Source: Pseudonocardia sp.
GTDB lineage: Bacteria; Actinomycetota; Actinomycetes; Mycobacteriales; Pseudonocardiaceae
Direction: 5' to 3'
Assembly: GCF_025465255.1 (NCBI RefSeq)
Contig: NZ_JAODNI010000115.1
Coordinates: 1 to 49,597 of the forward strand
Length of the DNA stretch: 49,597 nt
This document shows positions 1-8,921 of this stretch, in pieces. The position numbers and the translations under genes were made by a program. How positions within the stretch are numbered: position 1 is the first letter of the stretch; every line of letters begins with the position of its first letter. The notes under the pieces are model-generated. The model saw nothing but the letters and a program-made list of their open reading frames with translations. It had not been told where the DNA came from and searched no databases.

Positions 1-797
1 GGCAACAGGCCCGCGCCCGACACAAGATTCTGCTCGTCGCAGCTGACCGACACACCGCTGAGATTATGAGAAGCTCGCATCTACCAGGTGCCTTCCGGGC
101 TCGGGAACGATTGGCGGCGACAACCACATCGTCCCTGCTCAGAGGGCACTTGGTCTTCCCGGCGCGCCGCGTCAACCCCACCCCAGCGGTGAATCCGGGC
201 TTAGTGATCGCGCTCCGGTGCGCCTTGGACGCAAAGCGCAGAGAACGCGGCATCAACCCCGCGCATCGCCCGCCGCGGCCGCCCACGGCTCAGGGCCTTG
301 GCAGCACGGCAGCCGACGCCGGCGTCGGCATCGCCGCCGGCCGGCTGCGTCTACTACCGGTGGTGCTGCCCGTGGTCCGGGATGGGCGCGTTCTCGATGC
401 TCACCTGGATCCTCCCCGACGACGTCATCGTGCACCACCGGACGTGCTGCTCGACAGCCGCTTGAGCTCCGCCTGCCGGTGAGTTGCGTTGGCCGCCCAT
501 CGGCGCGACCACCGTCACCGGGTCCTCCGGCCAAAGGTGTAGATGGTGCGGAACAGCCGCAGGACGCGGTCGCCCCGCAACTGGGCGGCGTCGGATAGCC
601 GTCGGCGACGGGGTCGGAGCCACGGAACAGGGACGTCGTCGCGACGTCGTCGAGCAGGTGTCGAGTCATGGCGTCGACGATGGGCGGCACCCCCGACCGA
701 ATGCGGAGAGCCGGGCGAGTCATCCACAGCCGAGCATGGAGCCACAACGCGGCCTGAGCGCCCGACTTTCCGCGTTGTGGCTCCGTGACGCGGAAAG
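1..797. other. No convincing gene; possibly decayed coding DNA
   Basis: Open frames exist on both strands but none has a recognisable family, a good ribosome binding site or consistent codon use. Minus-strand fragments between about 354 and 747 look faintly protein-like in three successive frames (for example around 540-600), which would fit a gene broken by frameshifts. I could not identify its family. The right edge, from 738, carries the inverted repeats listed separately. Confidence 0.4.
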
Positions 798-799
798 TC
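764..799 (-). terminator. Hairpin terminator at the end of the DUF1707 gene
   Basis: The 11-bp arms GACTTTCCGCG (764-774) and CGCGGAAAGTC (789-799) are perfectly complementary around a 14-nt loop. The stem overlaps the stop codon of the minus-strand DUF1707 gene. A second perfect 15-bp pair (738-752 with 770-784) shares bases 770-774, so the two stems are mutually exclusive. There is no U-tract, as is common for actinobacterial terminators. Confidence 0.5.
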
Positions 800-1391
800 A
801 GGCGCCGAACCAGTCCTTCATGCCCTTGCGGGCCCCGCGGATGCTCAGGGTGCCCATGCCCGCGCTGCCGGTGACCGTCAGGTGCGGGCCCGAGCCGGAC
901 GGCGTGTGGGGCACCTTCGTCTTCACGGTCCCCCAGGACGTCTTGACGCCGTCGACGTCCGCCGAGGCCCCCTCCGGCAGCACCAGCGTGATCGAGCCCA
1001 TCCCGGTGGACACGTCCACGTCGATCCGCCGGGGCAGGGTCCGCGCCCCGGTGAGGTCGAGGTGGATCGAGCCCATGCTCGTCGTGAGCCGCAGGCGGGA
1101 CGGCACCGGCCAGTCCCCCGTGCGCTTGACCGAGCCCATCTCCGTGCTCAGGTGCACGAGCTCCCGCGCCGGCACGGGCACAGCGGCCTGCGGGAGGACG
1201 ACGGCGGCGCCGGGCAGGTCCGCGAGCGGCGGCTCCAGCTCGGCGAAGGTCTTCGCGCCGTACACGATCCCGAGCCGCTCCTCGAGCTCGGAGAGCGTGA
1301 TGCGGCCCTCGCTCATCGCGCGGTTGAGCTGCTGCGCGGCAGCCTCGCGGTCCGCGTCGGACACCCGCAGTCTGGCGTGATCGTCACCCAT
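798..1391 (-). CDS. DUF1707 (SHOCT-like) domain protein with LiaF-like C-terminal part
   Basis: A 197-residue protein. Residues about 6-60 match the DUF1707 pattern: RLRVSDADREAAA, then a helical segment with an LSELEERLG motif. The rest is predicted beta strands marked by four recurring MGS/MGT motifs (STEMGS, TSMGS, TGMGS, AGMGT), resembling the C-terminal domain of LiaF/YvqF-type cell-envelope stress proteins. There is no signal peptide or clear membrane helix. DUF1707 proteins are frequent in actinomycetes and their role is not established. The gene starts 16 nt after the ung stop, so it is probably the last gene of the gCA-ung transcript. A GTG at 1397 is an equally possible start. Confidence 0.8.
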   Translation of the reverse strand: MGDDHARLRVSDADREAAAQQLNRAMSEGRITLSELEERLGIVYGAKTFAELEPPLADLPGAAVVLPQAAVPVPARELVHLSTEMGSVKRTGDWPVPSRLRLTTSMGSIHLDLTGARTLPRRIDVDVSTGMGSITLVLPEGASADVDGVKTSWGTVKTKVPHTPSGSGPHLTVTGSAGMGTLSIRGARKGMKDWFGA

Positions 1392-1407
1392 GCCCACGGG
1401 GGCGAGC

Positions 1408-2088
1408 CTAGGGCAGTTTCCAGTCCACCGGCTCGCCGCCGATCTCCTCGAGCAGGTCGTTGGCCCGGCTGAACGGGCGCGAGCCGAAGAAGCCGCGGTC
1501 CGCGGACATCGGGCTCGGGTGCGCGGACTCGATGATCGGGACGTCGACGAGCAGCGGCGCGAGGTTGCGCGCGTCGCGGCCCCACAGGATCGCCACCATC
1601 GGGTCCGCGTCCCGCTCGACCAGCGCGCGGATCGCCTGCTCGGTGACCGCCTCCCAGCCCTTGTCCCGGTGCGACCCCGGCGAGCCCGGCTCCACGGTCA
1701 GGCACCTGTTGAGCAGCAGGACACCCTGCTTCGTCCACGGCGTCAGGTCACCGTCGGACGGCAGCGGGTGGCCCAGGTCCTCCTGGTACTCGCGGAAGAT
1801 GTTCATCAGCGAGCGCGGCAGGGGCCGGGTGTCCGCGGACACCGAGAACGACAGCCCGACGGCGTGCCCGGGCGTCGGGTACGGGTCCTGGCCGACGATC
1901 AGGACGCGCACCTCGTCGAAGGGCTGCTGGAAGGCGCGCAGCACGTTCGCCCCGGCGGGCAGGTAGCGGCGCCCGGCCGCCAGCTCGGCGCGCAGGAACT
2001 CACCCATCTCGGCGATGACGGGGGCGACGGGTTCCAGTGCGCGTGCCCACCCCGCCTCGACGACCTCGGAGAGCGGCTTGGCGGCCAT
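1408..2088 (-). CDS. ung: Uracil-DNA glycosylase, family 1
   Basis: This 226-residue enzyme removes uracil from DNA as the first step of base-excision repair. The water-activating loop GQDPYPTPG lies at residues 66-74 with catalytic Asp68. The DNA-intercalation loop [14 protein letters not shown] begins at His190. Length and both motifs are typical of family 1 (UNG). Its ATG shares one base with the stop of the upstream gamma-carbonic-anhydrase-like gene (TGATG), so the two are probably translationally coupled. In mycobacteria ung normally follows thiL directly; here thiL lies about 18 kb away in the same orientation. Confidence 0.95.
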   Translation of the reverse strand: MAAKPLSEVVEAGWARALEPVAPVIAEMGEFLRAELAAGRRYLPAGANVLRAFQQPFDEVRVLIVGQDPYPTPGHAVGLSFSVSADTRPLPRSLMNIFREYQEDLGHPLPSDGDLTPWTKQGVLLLNRCLTVEPGSPGSHRDKGWEAVTEQAIRALVERDADPMVAILWGRDARNLAPLLVDVPIIESAHPSPMSADRGFFGSRPFSRANDLLEEIGGEPVDWKLP

Positions 2089-2612
2089 CAGACGTCCAGC
2101 CTGCGCAGCTCGGCGCGGAACCGCTTCCCGCGCTGGACGTAGGAGTCCACGGCGTACTGGAACCGTCCCTCCGGCACCTCGTAGCCCTCGCGGATCTTGG
2201 CCGGGATCCCCAGCGCCATCCGCCGCGCCGGCACGTGGGCGTTCGGCGAGACGACCGCACCCGCGGCCACGATCGCGCCCTCGTCGATCCGCGACCCGTT
2301 GAGCACCACCGAGCCGGACGAGATGAGCACGCCGTCCGCGATCGTGGCGGCCTCGATGTGCACGTTGTGCCCCACCGTGCAGTCGGCGCCGATGATCGTC
2401 GGCTGGCGCAGGGTGGTGTGGATGATCGAGCCGTCCTGGATGCTGGTCCGGGCCCCGACCTCGATGTAGCCGTCGTCCCCGCGGAGCACCGCCGTCGGCC
2501 AGACCGAGGCCTCCGCCCCGAGCCTCACGTTCCCGATGACGACCGCGTCCGGGTGGACGTAGGCCTCGGGATGGATATCCGGTTCGACGTCGCCGAGCGC
2601 GTAGATGGCCAC
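2088..2612 (-). CDS. Gamma-carbonic-anhydrase-like hexapeptide-repeat protein
   Basis: A 174-residue left-handed beta-helix protein. Hexapeptide repeats run from about residue 12 to 135, followed by a C-terminal helix. Of the three zinc-binding histidines of gamma carbonic anhydrases, His65 (QDGSIIH) and His82 (VGHN) are present. The third, normally four residues before TIGD in GHxxxxHGC, aligns with Glu87 ([13 protein letters not shown]). His85 is nearby and might compensate. The RGD motif at 44-46 and Gln59 are kept. Many homologues (YrdA/PaaY/CaiE type) have unproven activity. The gene is probably cotranscribed with ung. It may be a divergent or inactive carbonic anhydrase, or an acyltransferase-like scaffold protein. 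Confidence 0.85.
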   Translation of the reverse strand: MAIYALGDVEPDIHPEAYVHPDAVVIGNVRLGAEASVWPTAVLRGDDGYIEVGARTSIQDGSIIHTTLRQPTIIGADCTVGHNVHIEAATIADGVLISSGSVVLNGSRIDEGAIVAAGAVVSPNAHVPARRMALGIPAKIREGYEVPEGRFQYAVDSYVQRGKRFRAELRRLDV

Positions 2613-2657
2613 GCTCCGAGCGTACGGCGGTGGCTCCGCCCACCGGCCCGGGGGCTC

Positions 2658-2685
2658 CGCGCGCGGTGCGGTCGTTCCGCGCGCG
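2658..2685 (-). terminator. Possible terminator downstream of mrpG
   Basis: A perfect 9-bp G/C inverted repeat (2658-2666 with 2677-2685) with a 10-nt loop lies in the 112-bp gap between the mrpG stop and the gamma-carbonic-anhydrase-like gene, both on the minus strand. No U-tract follows. The region is so GC-rich that chance pairing cannot be excluded. Confidence 0.35.
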
Positions 2686-2724
2686 TCCGGCCACGCGCAG
2701 GACGACCCGAACCCGCGTGGAGGG

Positions 2725-3063
2725 TCAGCCGGCGTCCCGGTCCATACGGCCGGCGAGCTCGTCGACGACCAGGTTCTCCCGGTCCAGTGTTCCCGTCCGG
2801 TAGGCCGAGCGGGCCACGATCTGCGAGATCACCGGGGCCGTGACCACCTGGAACCCGATGACGAGCACGAGGGTCGCCGCGTTCTCGAACTCCAGCCGCA
2901 CCGCGGTGCCGACCAGGATCAGCACGAGGCCGAGGGTCTGTGGCTTGGTCGCCGCCTGGAGCCGGGCGGGCAGGTCCGGGAGCCGGACGAGCCCGAGCGC
3001 CCCCAGCAGACAGGACAGCGCGCCGACCAGCAGCAGGACGGCGCAGACGACGTCACGGATCAC
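2725..3063 (-). CDS. mrpG: Mrp Na+(K+)/H+ antiporter subunit G
   Basis: A 112-residue membrane protein with three predicted helices (about residues 5-25, 42-60 and 65-85) and the MnhG/MrpG/PhaG signature GLVRLPDLPARLQAATKPQT. It is the last gene of the seven-gene Mrp operon. It starts 25 nt after the mrpF stop, the only junction in the operon without an overlap. In characterised Mrp systems all seven subunits are needed for a functional antiporter complex. The C-terminal tail is hydrophilic and specific to this protein. Confidence 0.92.
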   Translation of the reverse strand: MIRDVVCAVLLLVGALSCLLGALGLVRLPDLPARLQAATKPQTLGLVLILVGTAVRLEFENAATLVLVIGFQVVTAPVISQIVARSAYRTGTLDRENLVVDELAGRMDRDAG

Positions 3064-3088
3064 GAGGCCGCCTCCGGGGGGAGAAGGG

Positions 3089-3355
3089 TCACCGGTGCCG
3101 CTCCCAGCGCTCGACGAGCCGGGCCGCGGTCGCGGACCCGACGAACCCGACCAGCGCGACGGCGGCCAGCAGCGGGATGTTCGACCCGTCCCGGTAGATC
3201 GCGACGTACACCGCCGCGGCGCACACGATCAGGATCACGAACACGTCGAGCGCGGCGACCCGGTCCAGCGTGCTGCTCCCCCGGAGCAGCCGGTAGAGCG
3301 TGAGCACGGCGGCGACGCTGAGCATCACCAGGACGATCGTGAACACGAGGGTCAC
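3089..3355 (-). CDS. mrpF: Mrp antiporter subunit F
   Basis: An 88-residue protein with three hydrophobic helices and the MrpF/MnhF motif LLRGSSTLDRVAALD. The GTG start at 3355 overlaps the mrpE stop by 4 nt (GTGA), the same arrangement as elsewhere in the operon; this decides the start over longer frames. MrpF is a small membrane subunit of the Mrp complex. No key residues appear to be missing. Confidence 0.92.
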   Translation of the reverse strand: MTLVFTIVLVMLSVAAVLTLYRLLRGSSTLDRVAALDVFVILIVCAAAVYVAIYRDGSNIPLLAAVALVGFVGSATAARLVERWERHR

Positions 3356-3891
3356 GACCCCACCTCCTCGCAGTCCCGCAGCTCCCCGGGGCTCCCGAAC
3401 GCCCCGATCACCTTGCGCTGCAACGACAGCACCTGCCTCCGGACCCGATCGGCGTCGTCCGGCCCCCGGAGGCCGAGCGCGTAGACGTACCAGCGGGCCT
3501 CGCCCGCGTCGAAGCCCCGGCGGTCGATCTGCAGCACGAAGCTCCCCGGTGCCAGGGACAGCGCCCCGGCGATCAGCGTGATCACCCGGTCCGAGCGGGT
3601 CAGCAGCGGCACCGCGACGATCCCGGCCCGGGCCCGCGGCCCGTACCGCAGCGTCTCCCAGGCGACCTGCGCCCCGGACACCACGAGGTCCATCACCAGG
3701 AACCCGAGGAGCCGGAGCAACCGCCAGGGCCGCACCGGCAGCCGCGGGAGCAGCGGCAACGGGAACAGCGCCGTCACCACGACCGCCACGAGCAGGCCGC
3801 CGACCACGATCTTCACCGAGACCGTGCCCCACAGGAGGACGTGGACGACGGTCAGCCACAGGACCTGCGGCCAGCGCCGGAGGACGTTCAC
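3352..3891 (-). CDS. mrpE: Mrp antiporter subunit E
   Basis: A 179-residue protein with two hydrophobic stretches near the N-terminus (about 10-45), a third around 62-78, and the MrpE/MnhE signature ITLIAGALSLAPGSFVLQID followed by a cytoplasmic region. The GTG start overlaps the mrpD stop by 4 nt (GTGA). Subunit E is a non-catalytic part of the Mrp complex. The frame remains open far upstream but that part is the shadow of mrpD. Confidence 0.92.
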   Translation of the reverse strand: MNVLRRWPQVLWLTVVHVLLWGTVSVKIVVGGLLVAVVVTALFPLPLLPRLPVRPWRLLRLLGFLVMDLVVSGAQVAWETLRYGPRARAGIVAVPLLTRSDRVITLIAGALSLAPGSFVLQIDRRGFDAGEARWYVYALGLRGPDDADRVRRQVLSLQRKVIGAFGSPGELRDCEEVGS

Positions 3892-5405
3892 CGCAGCACC
3901 GCCGTGACGTAGGGCAACCGGTCCGTCAGGTCGACACCCGCCCGGCCCGCCACCGACGAGAGGGGCCCCGCGGCCGCAGCGATCGCGAGGCTGACGGCGA
4001 CGAGCCCGGCTGTCGCCGCGTACATCGGACGTGACGTCGCCGCCGTGCCGACCACGAGCTCGTCCGCCGGGTCGGCGTCGGGCAGCGGCTCCTTCTCGGT
4101 CCCCCAGAACACCCGGATCCACACCCGGACCATGGCGTAGAGCGTCAGCAGGCTGGCGACGATGACCACGCCCGCCACCAGCGCCGTCGAGAGCCCGGCC
4201 GCGGCGCCGGCCTGCAACAGCGCCAGCTTCGCCACGAACCCGGACGTCGGCGGGATGCCGGCGAGGGTGAGCGCCGGGACCGCGAAGAGGACCGCCAGGA
4301 ACGGTGCCCGCTGCGCGAGGCCGCCCATCTGGTCGATCGCGACGGTGCCGGTCCGGCGCGTGATCAACCCGCTGACCAGGAACAACGTGGCCTGCACGGT
4401 GATGTGGTGGACGACGTAGAGCGCCGTCCCGGCGACGCCCGCGGCGTCGAACACGGCCAGCCCGAAGAGCATGAACCCGATGTGGCTGACCAGCAGGAAG
4501 GACAGCAGGCGGTTGAGGTCGTTCTGCGCGAGCGCGCCCAGCGCCCCGACGAGCATGGTCAGCGCGGCGAGCACCAGGAGCAGGGCCGAGGGTCGGTCCT
4601 GCGGGAAGACCAGCGTCTGGGTGCGCAGCAGCGCGTAGATGCCGACCTTGGTCAGCAGGCCCGCGAACAGGGCCGTGACCGGTGCGGGGGCGTTCGGGTA
4701 GCTGTCCGGGAGCCAGAAGTGCAGCGGCACCATCGCGGCCTTGATCCCGAAGGTCACGATGGTCATGCACGCCAGCAGCGTCTGCAGGCCCGGCGGCAGG
4801 ACGGCCACCCGCGCGGAGAGGTCCGCGAGGTTCACGGTCCCCGTCGCCGCGTAGACCAGCGCGATCGTCGTGAGGAAGAGCAGCGACGACGTCAGGCTGA
4901 TGATCACGTACGTCATGCCCGACCGGATCCGGGACGCGTTGGTACGCCGGGTGATCAGCACGTACGACGCGGCCAGCATGATCTCGAACGCGACGAACAG
5001 GCTGAACAGGTCCCCGGTCAGGTACGCGAGCGAGACGCCCGTGGAGAGCAGCAGGAAGATCGGGTGGAACGTGGTGCTGGCGGTGTCCCGGCCGTAGTCG
5101 GTGATCCGTTGGTCGATCGCGTAGACGAGCACCGCGAGCGTCACCAGCGTGGAGATCAGCAGCAGCAGCGCGGACAACCGGTCCGCGACCAGCACGATCC
5201 CCACCGGCGCGGGCCAGCCACCGAGCTCGGCGACGATCGGGCCGCTCCGGTCCGCCACCACCAGCAGGACCGCGGCGACGGCGGACACCACGGCCAGCAC
5301 CGCGATGCCGATCAGCCGCTGGAGCCGGGCGGAACGGGAGCCGATGACGGTCAGGGCCGCCCCGAGGATCGGGAGCAGGACCGGCAGCGTGACGAGGGTG
5401 GTCAT
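3888..5405 (-). CDS. mrpD: Mrp antiporter subunit D, NuoM/NuoN-like
   Basis: A 505-residue polytopic protein with about 14 membrane helices of the proton-conducting membrane transport family shared with complex I subunits NuoL/M/N. The conserved glutamate in FVAFEIMLAASYVL and the lysine of TFGIKAAMVPLHFWLP, both known to be essential in this family, are present. So is the second lysine in AGLLTKVGIYALLR. Translation starts at an ATG that overlaps the mrpC stop by 4 nt (ATGA). Subunit D is one of the two ion-translocating subunits of the antiporter. Confidence 0.95.
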   Translation of the reverse strand: MTTLVTLPVLLPILGAALTVIGSRSARLQRLIGIAVLAVVSAVAAVLLVVADRSGPIVAELGGWPAPVGIVLVADRLSALLLLISTLVTLAVLVYAIDQRITDYGRDTASTTFHPIFLLLSTGVSLAYLTGDLFSLFVAFEIMLAASYVLITRRTNASRIRSGMTYVIISLTSSLLFLTTIALVYAATGTVNLADLSARVAVLPPGLQTLLACMTIVTFGIKAAMVPLHFWLPDSYPNAPAPVTALFAGLLTKVGIYALLRTQTLVFPQDRPSALLLVLAALTMLVGALGALAQNDLNRLLSFLLVSHIGFMLFGLAVFDAAGVAGTALYVVHHITVQATLFLVSGLITRRTGTVAIDQMGGLAQRAPFLAVLFAVPALTLAGIPPTSGFVAKLALLQAGAAAGLSTALVAGVVIVASLLTLYAMVRVWIRVFWGTEKEPLPDADPADELVVGTAATSRPMYAATAGLVAVSLAIAAAAGPLSSVAGRAGVDLTDRLPYVTAVLR

Positions 5406-5872
5406 CGTCTGCCCCCGGTCGCCGCGGGCTCGCTGGACGCCGCCGCGGAGCCCGGGTCCTCGTCGTCGTCGGTGCCCGTGTCCGCGGTGTCGTCGGACAT
5501 GGAGCCCTCCGGGCGCTCGCGCTCGGCGATCCGGCGGTCCTCGACGTCGTCCTGCACCTCGTCGTGGCCGACCAGCACCCACGAGCGGTAGCCCAGCGCC
5601 AGCAGGTAGGTCGTCATCGCGAAGGTGATGACGATGGCCGTCAGGGCCAGGGCCTGCGGCAACGGGTCCGCGAACAGCTCCGGCGGCGCCGTGCCGAGCA
5701 CCGGGGCGCGGGCGGGCGGGCCTCCCACGAGCTGCAGCAGCAGGTTCGCACCGTGGCCGAGGACCACGATCCCGATCAGGATCCGCATCAGCGACCGCTG
5801 CAGCAGCAGGTAGAACCCGACCGAGTAGAGGACGGCGAGCACGATCGTCATGCCCAGGTTGAGGGTGATCAC
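5402..5872 (-). CDS. mrpC: Mrp antiporter subunit C, NuoK-like, with acidic C-terminal tail
   Basis: A 156-residue protein. The first roughly 110 residues form three membrane helices with the NuoK-like motif IGIVVLGHGANLLLQL. After the last helix comes a charged, disordered tail of about 45 residues rich in Asp, Glu, Ser and Ala (for example DTADTGTDDDEDPGSAAA). Family members are commonly near 110-125 residues, so the tail is an addition. The GTG start overlaps the mrpB stop by 4 nt. The tail encodes the bases just before mrpD starts, so it also preserves translational coupling. Confidence 0.92.
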   Translation of the reverse strand: MITLNLGMTIVLAVLYSVGFYLLLQRSLMRILIGIVVLGHGANLLLQLVGGPPARAPVLGTAPPELFADPLPQALALTAIVITFAMTTYLLALGYRSWVLVGHDEVQDDVEDRRIAERERPEGSMSDDTADTGTDDDEDPGSAAASSEPAATGGRR

Positions 5873-6414
5873 GGCCGGGACTCCCGGGCGTCCCGCTCGA
5901 TGCCGCTGCCGAGGGACCGCAGCAGGTCGAGCACCACCCCGATGATCAGCAGGTAGACCCCGACGTCGAGGACCAGGCTGCTGACGAGGTCGACGTGGCC
6001 GAGGACCGGGACGTCGGCCGAGTACTTCGCGCTCGCCAGCACCGGCCTGCCGAACGCGACCGGCGCGAACGCGGCGATCACCGCGAGCAGCAGGCCGAGG
6101 CCGACCAGCAACGGCGGGCGCAGGTTCAGCCGGGTGCCGATCTCGGCCCCCTCCGCGCCGCCGCCCGCGATGTAGCGCAGCACGAACGCCAGGCCCGCGA
6201 CCAGGCCGCCCGCGAATCCGCCGCCGGGCGCGTAGTGGCCCACGACGAGCAGATACACCGAGAACACCAGGACCGTCGGGAAGAGCAGCCGGGCCGCCAT
6301 CTCCAGCAGCAGCGTGCGGTTGGTGCGGACGGGGCACTCCCCGGGCAGCATCCACTCGCCCTCGGGCTCGTCCCAGTGGTTCCAGGTGAGCGGTGTCTGC
6401 TCCTGCTGGGTCAT
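5869..6414 (-). CDS. mrpB: Mrp antiporter subunit B
   Basis: A 181-residue membrane protein with an MnhB domain. A hydrophilic N-terminus of about 37 residues precedes four membrane helices and the signature GHYAPGGGFAGGLVAGLAFVL. Its ATG overlaps the mrpA stop by 4 nt (ATGA), which fixes the start. It is a structural subunit of the Mrp complex related to the C-terminal region of MrpA. The tryptophan- and acid-rich N-terminal extension precedes the first helix. Confidence 0.93.
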   Translation of the reverse strand: MTQQEQTPLTWNHWDEPEGEWMLPGECPVRTNRTLLLEMAARLLFPTVLVFSVYLLVVGHYAPGGGFAGGLVAGLAFVLRYIAGGGAEGAEIGTRLNLRPPLLVGLGLLLAVIAAFAPVAFGRPVLASAKYSADVPVLGHVDLVSSLVLDVGVYLLIIGVVLDLLRSLGSGIERDARESRP

Positions 6415-8786
6415 CCGAGAATCTCCTCCTCGTGCTCCGGTGAGCCCGCGCCGCTGCGCACCCCGTCCCGACGTCGGCGGTCGAAGCGGGTGGCCAGCAC
6501 GAGGCTGGCCGTGCCCGCGGCGGCGATCAGCAGCACGGTGATCTCCCCGACCGTGTCCAGCGCCCGGAAGTCCACGAGGATCGCGGCGATCACGTTGTCC
6601 GCGCCGGTCTCCGGGGCGAGCGCGATGAAGTCCCCGCTGGCCGACGGCGGTTCCTGCCGCGCCCCGCTCAGCACGACGCCCGCGATCGCGACGAAGACGC
6701 CGGCCGCGCTCGCGATGACCGCCTTGCGCGCCTGCACCGAGCGGTTCGGCCGAGGGGCGCGCGGGTTGTCGAAGTGGGCGGGCAGCCGGCGCAGGACGAA
6801 GACGAACGCGACCATCGTCAGCGTCTCCACCAGGAACTGCGCGAGGGCGAGATCCGGCGCCCCGTCGACCACGAACAGCCCGCCGATCGCGTACCCGACG
6901 GCCCCGACCAGCAGCACCGCGGTGAACCTGCGCCGGACCCGCAGCAGCGCCAGCGACGCGACCACGACGATCAGCCCGAGCGGGATCTGCATCAGCGCCC
7001 CGATCCACGGCTGGTCCCGCGGCCACTCCCCGCCGAGGACCAGCGCGGTCCCCGGCACGGCGAGCACCGTCAGCAGGAGGACGGCGAGGTAGACGGGCAG
7101 CGACCCCGCCTGCACCCGGCCCGTGACGAGCACCGCGAGGCGTTCCAGTCCGCCGACCACCAGCTCGTAGCCGCGCTGGGCGCTCAGCGGGGTGTGCAGC
7201 GCGCGGTGCACGGCCCGGACCCTGGCGCGCTGCCGGTGCAGCAGCGCGCCGCCGGCCAGCGCGAGCACCGAGAACAGCAGCGGCAGCGACAGCCCGTGCC
7301 AGAGCGCGAGGTGGTAGCCGCTCTCGACGGCGTCCGCGGCCGGATAGGCCGCCGCATAGCGCTGGGCGAGGGCGTCCGTGACGGCCGGGACGCAGCCCAG
7401 GACCAGGCCGGCCAGCGCCGAGATCCAGGTGGGCGCCATGAGCCCGGCGGCGGGCCGGGCCGCGTCGACGACGTCGACGCCGGGTTTGGTCGCGAACGCG
7501 CCCCACAGGAACCGGACGCTGTAGGCCACCGTGAACACCGACCCGACGAGCAGCCCGAGGCCCACCAGCCAGCCGCGCACCCCGCCCGGGTGCAGGAACG
7601 CCTCGAACGCGGCCTCCTTGCCGAGGAAGCCGAGCAGCAGCGGGATCCCCGCCATCGAGGCCGCGGCCAGCACGGACGCGACGACGAGCGCGGGCTGCGC
7701 GCGGCCGAGCCCGGACAGCTTCCCGACGTCCCGGGTGCCGGTGATCTTGTCCACGATCCCGACCACCATGAACAGCGGCGCCTTGAACAGCCCGTGGGCC
7801 AGCAGCATCGTCAGCGCGGCGACCTCGGCGATCCGCCCGCCCGCGCCGAACAGGACCATCAGGAACCCGAGCTGGCTGACGGTGCCGAAGGCCAGCAGCC
7901 GTTTCAGGTCCGTCTCCTGCTGCGCGCGCCAGCCGCCGATCAGCATCGTGACGAGGCCGAGGACGACGATCGGGACCCACCAGCCGGGACGGCCCGCGAA
8001 CCCCGGGGACAGCCGCGCGACGAGCACGACGCCCGCCTTCACCATGGACGCCGCGTGCAGGTACGCGCTGACGGGCGTGGGCGCGGCCATCGCGGCCGGC
8101 AACCAGGGGTGGAACGGGAACTGGGCGGACTTCGTCAGGGCGCCGAGCAGGATCAGCACGAGCGCCGCGGTGACGAGGCCTCCGGGCGGCGGATCGGCGA
8201 CGATCTCGGAGATCCGGTAGGTGCCCGCGGCCTCGCCGAGGAACACGATCCCGAGCAGCATCGAGAGCCCGCCGAACACCGTGACGAGCAGCGCCTGGAC
8301 CGCCGCCCGCCGGTTCGCGCGGTGTACCCCGCCCTGCCCGACCAGCAGGAACGACGCGATCGACGTCAGCTCCCAGAAGACGTAGAGGGTGAGCAGGTCG
8401 TCCGCGAGGACCAGGCCGAGCATTACCCCGGCGAACGCCAGGAGCAGGGCCGCGTTGCGTGGGGCGTCCCGGCTGTCCTTCCCGAAGTACCAGGCGCTGT
8501 AGACCAGGATCAGCGCCCCGAGCCCGCTGACCAGCACGATCATGACGAGACCCAGCGCGTCCAGCCGGAAGGACGGCTCGAGGTGCAGCGCGGGCGCCCA
8601 CGAGACCGTCTCGCTCAGCCCGGTGCTCAGCGCCGCGCGGAGGTTGGCCAGCCCCCAGACCAGCGTGGCGGCGGGCAGGATCGCGGCCACGCCGAACGCC
8701 GCCCGCCGGCTGCGCCTCGAGACGAGCGGCAGCACGGCGGCCAGCACCAGGTGGGCGAGGACGAGCGCGAGCAACGGCAACTCCAT
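6411..8786 (-). CDS. mrpA: Mrp antiporter subunit A, NuoL-like with fused C-terminal domain
   Basis: A 791-residue polytopic protein. The N-terminal two-thirds are NuoL-like, with the conserved glutamate in YVFWELTSIASFLL (about residue 140) and the lysine-bearing helix LLGALTKSAQFPFHPWLP. The last third carries extra helices (MrpA C/MrpB-like domains), including DGAPDLALAQFLVETLTMV, typical of MrpA. It is the first gene of the operon and the largest ion-translocating subunit. A 135-bp gap separates it from the upstream acetyltransferase; the operon promoter is probably there (a TAGGGT-type -10 candidate lies at 8891-8896 on the minus strand). Mrp systems export Na+ or K+ in exchange for protons and support alkali and salt tolerance. 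Confidence 0.95.
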   Translation of the reverse strand: MELPLLALVLAHLVLAAVLPLVSRRSRRAAFGVAAILPAATLVWGLANLRAALSTGLSETVSWAPALHLEPSFRLDALGLVMIVLVSGLGALILVYSAWYFGKDSRDAPRNAALLLAFAGVMLGLVLADDLLTLYVFWELTSIASFLLVGQGGVHRANRRAAVQALLVTVFGGLSMLLGIVFLGEAAGTYRISEIVADPPPGGLVTAALVLILLGALTKSAQFPFHPWLPAAMAAPTPVSAYLHAASMVKAGVVLVARLSPGFAGRPGWWVPIVVLGLVTMLIGGWRAQQETDLKRLLAFGTVSQLGFLMVLFGAGGRIAEVAALTMLLAHGLFKAPLFMVVGIVDKITGTRDVGKLSGLGRAQPALVVASVLAAASMAGIPLLLGFLGKEAAFEAFLHPGGVRGWLVGLGLLVGSVFTVAYSVRFLWGAFATKPGVDVVDAARPAAGLMAPTWISALAGLVLGCVPAVTDALAQRYAAAYPAADAVESGYHLALWHGLSLPLLFSVLALAGGALLHRQRARVRAVHRALHTPLSAQRGYELVVGGLERLAVLVTGRVQAGSLPVYLAVLLLTVLAVPGTALVLGGEWPRDQPWIGALMQIPLGLIVVVASLALLRVRRRFTAVLLVGAVGYAIGGLFVVDGAPDLALAQFLVETLTMVAFVFVLRRLPAHFDNPRAPRPNRSVQARKAVIASAAGVFVAIAGVVLSGARQEPPSASGDFIALAPETGADNVIAAILVDFRALDTVGEITVLLIAAAGTASLVLATRFDRRRRDGVRSGAGSPEHEEEILG

Positions 8787-8921
8787 GGCTCTGACCGCGG
8801 GGTCCCGTGCAACGTGCGCGAAGGTGAAGCGGCCCGGCTCGGGGACGGTCGGGTCGACGGTGATCCCGGGCGTGGCCCGGAGTCGCCGTCACCCTACCGG
8901 CGTGACGGCCGTCGCCGCCCG

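Noticed and set aside
1..60. Possible tRNA at the left edge
   Set aside because: No cloverleaf pairing or T-loop could be found.
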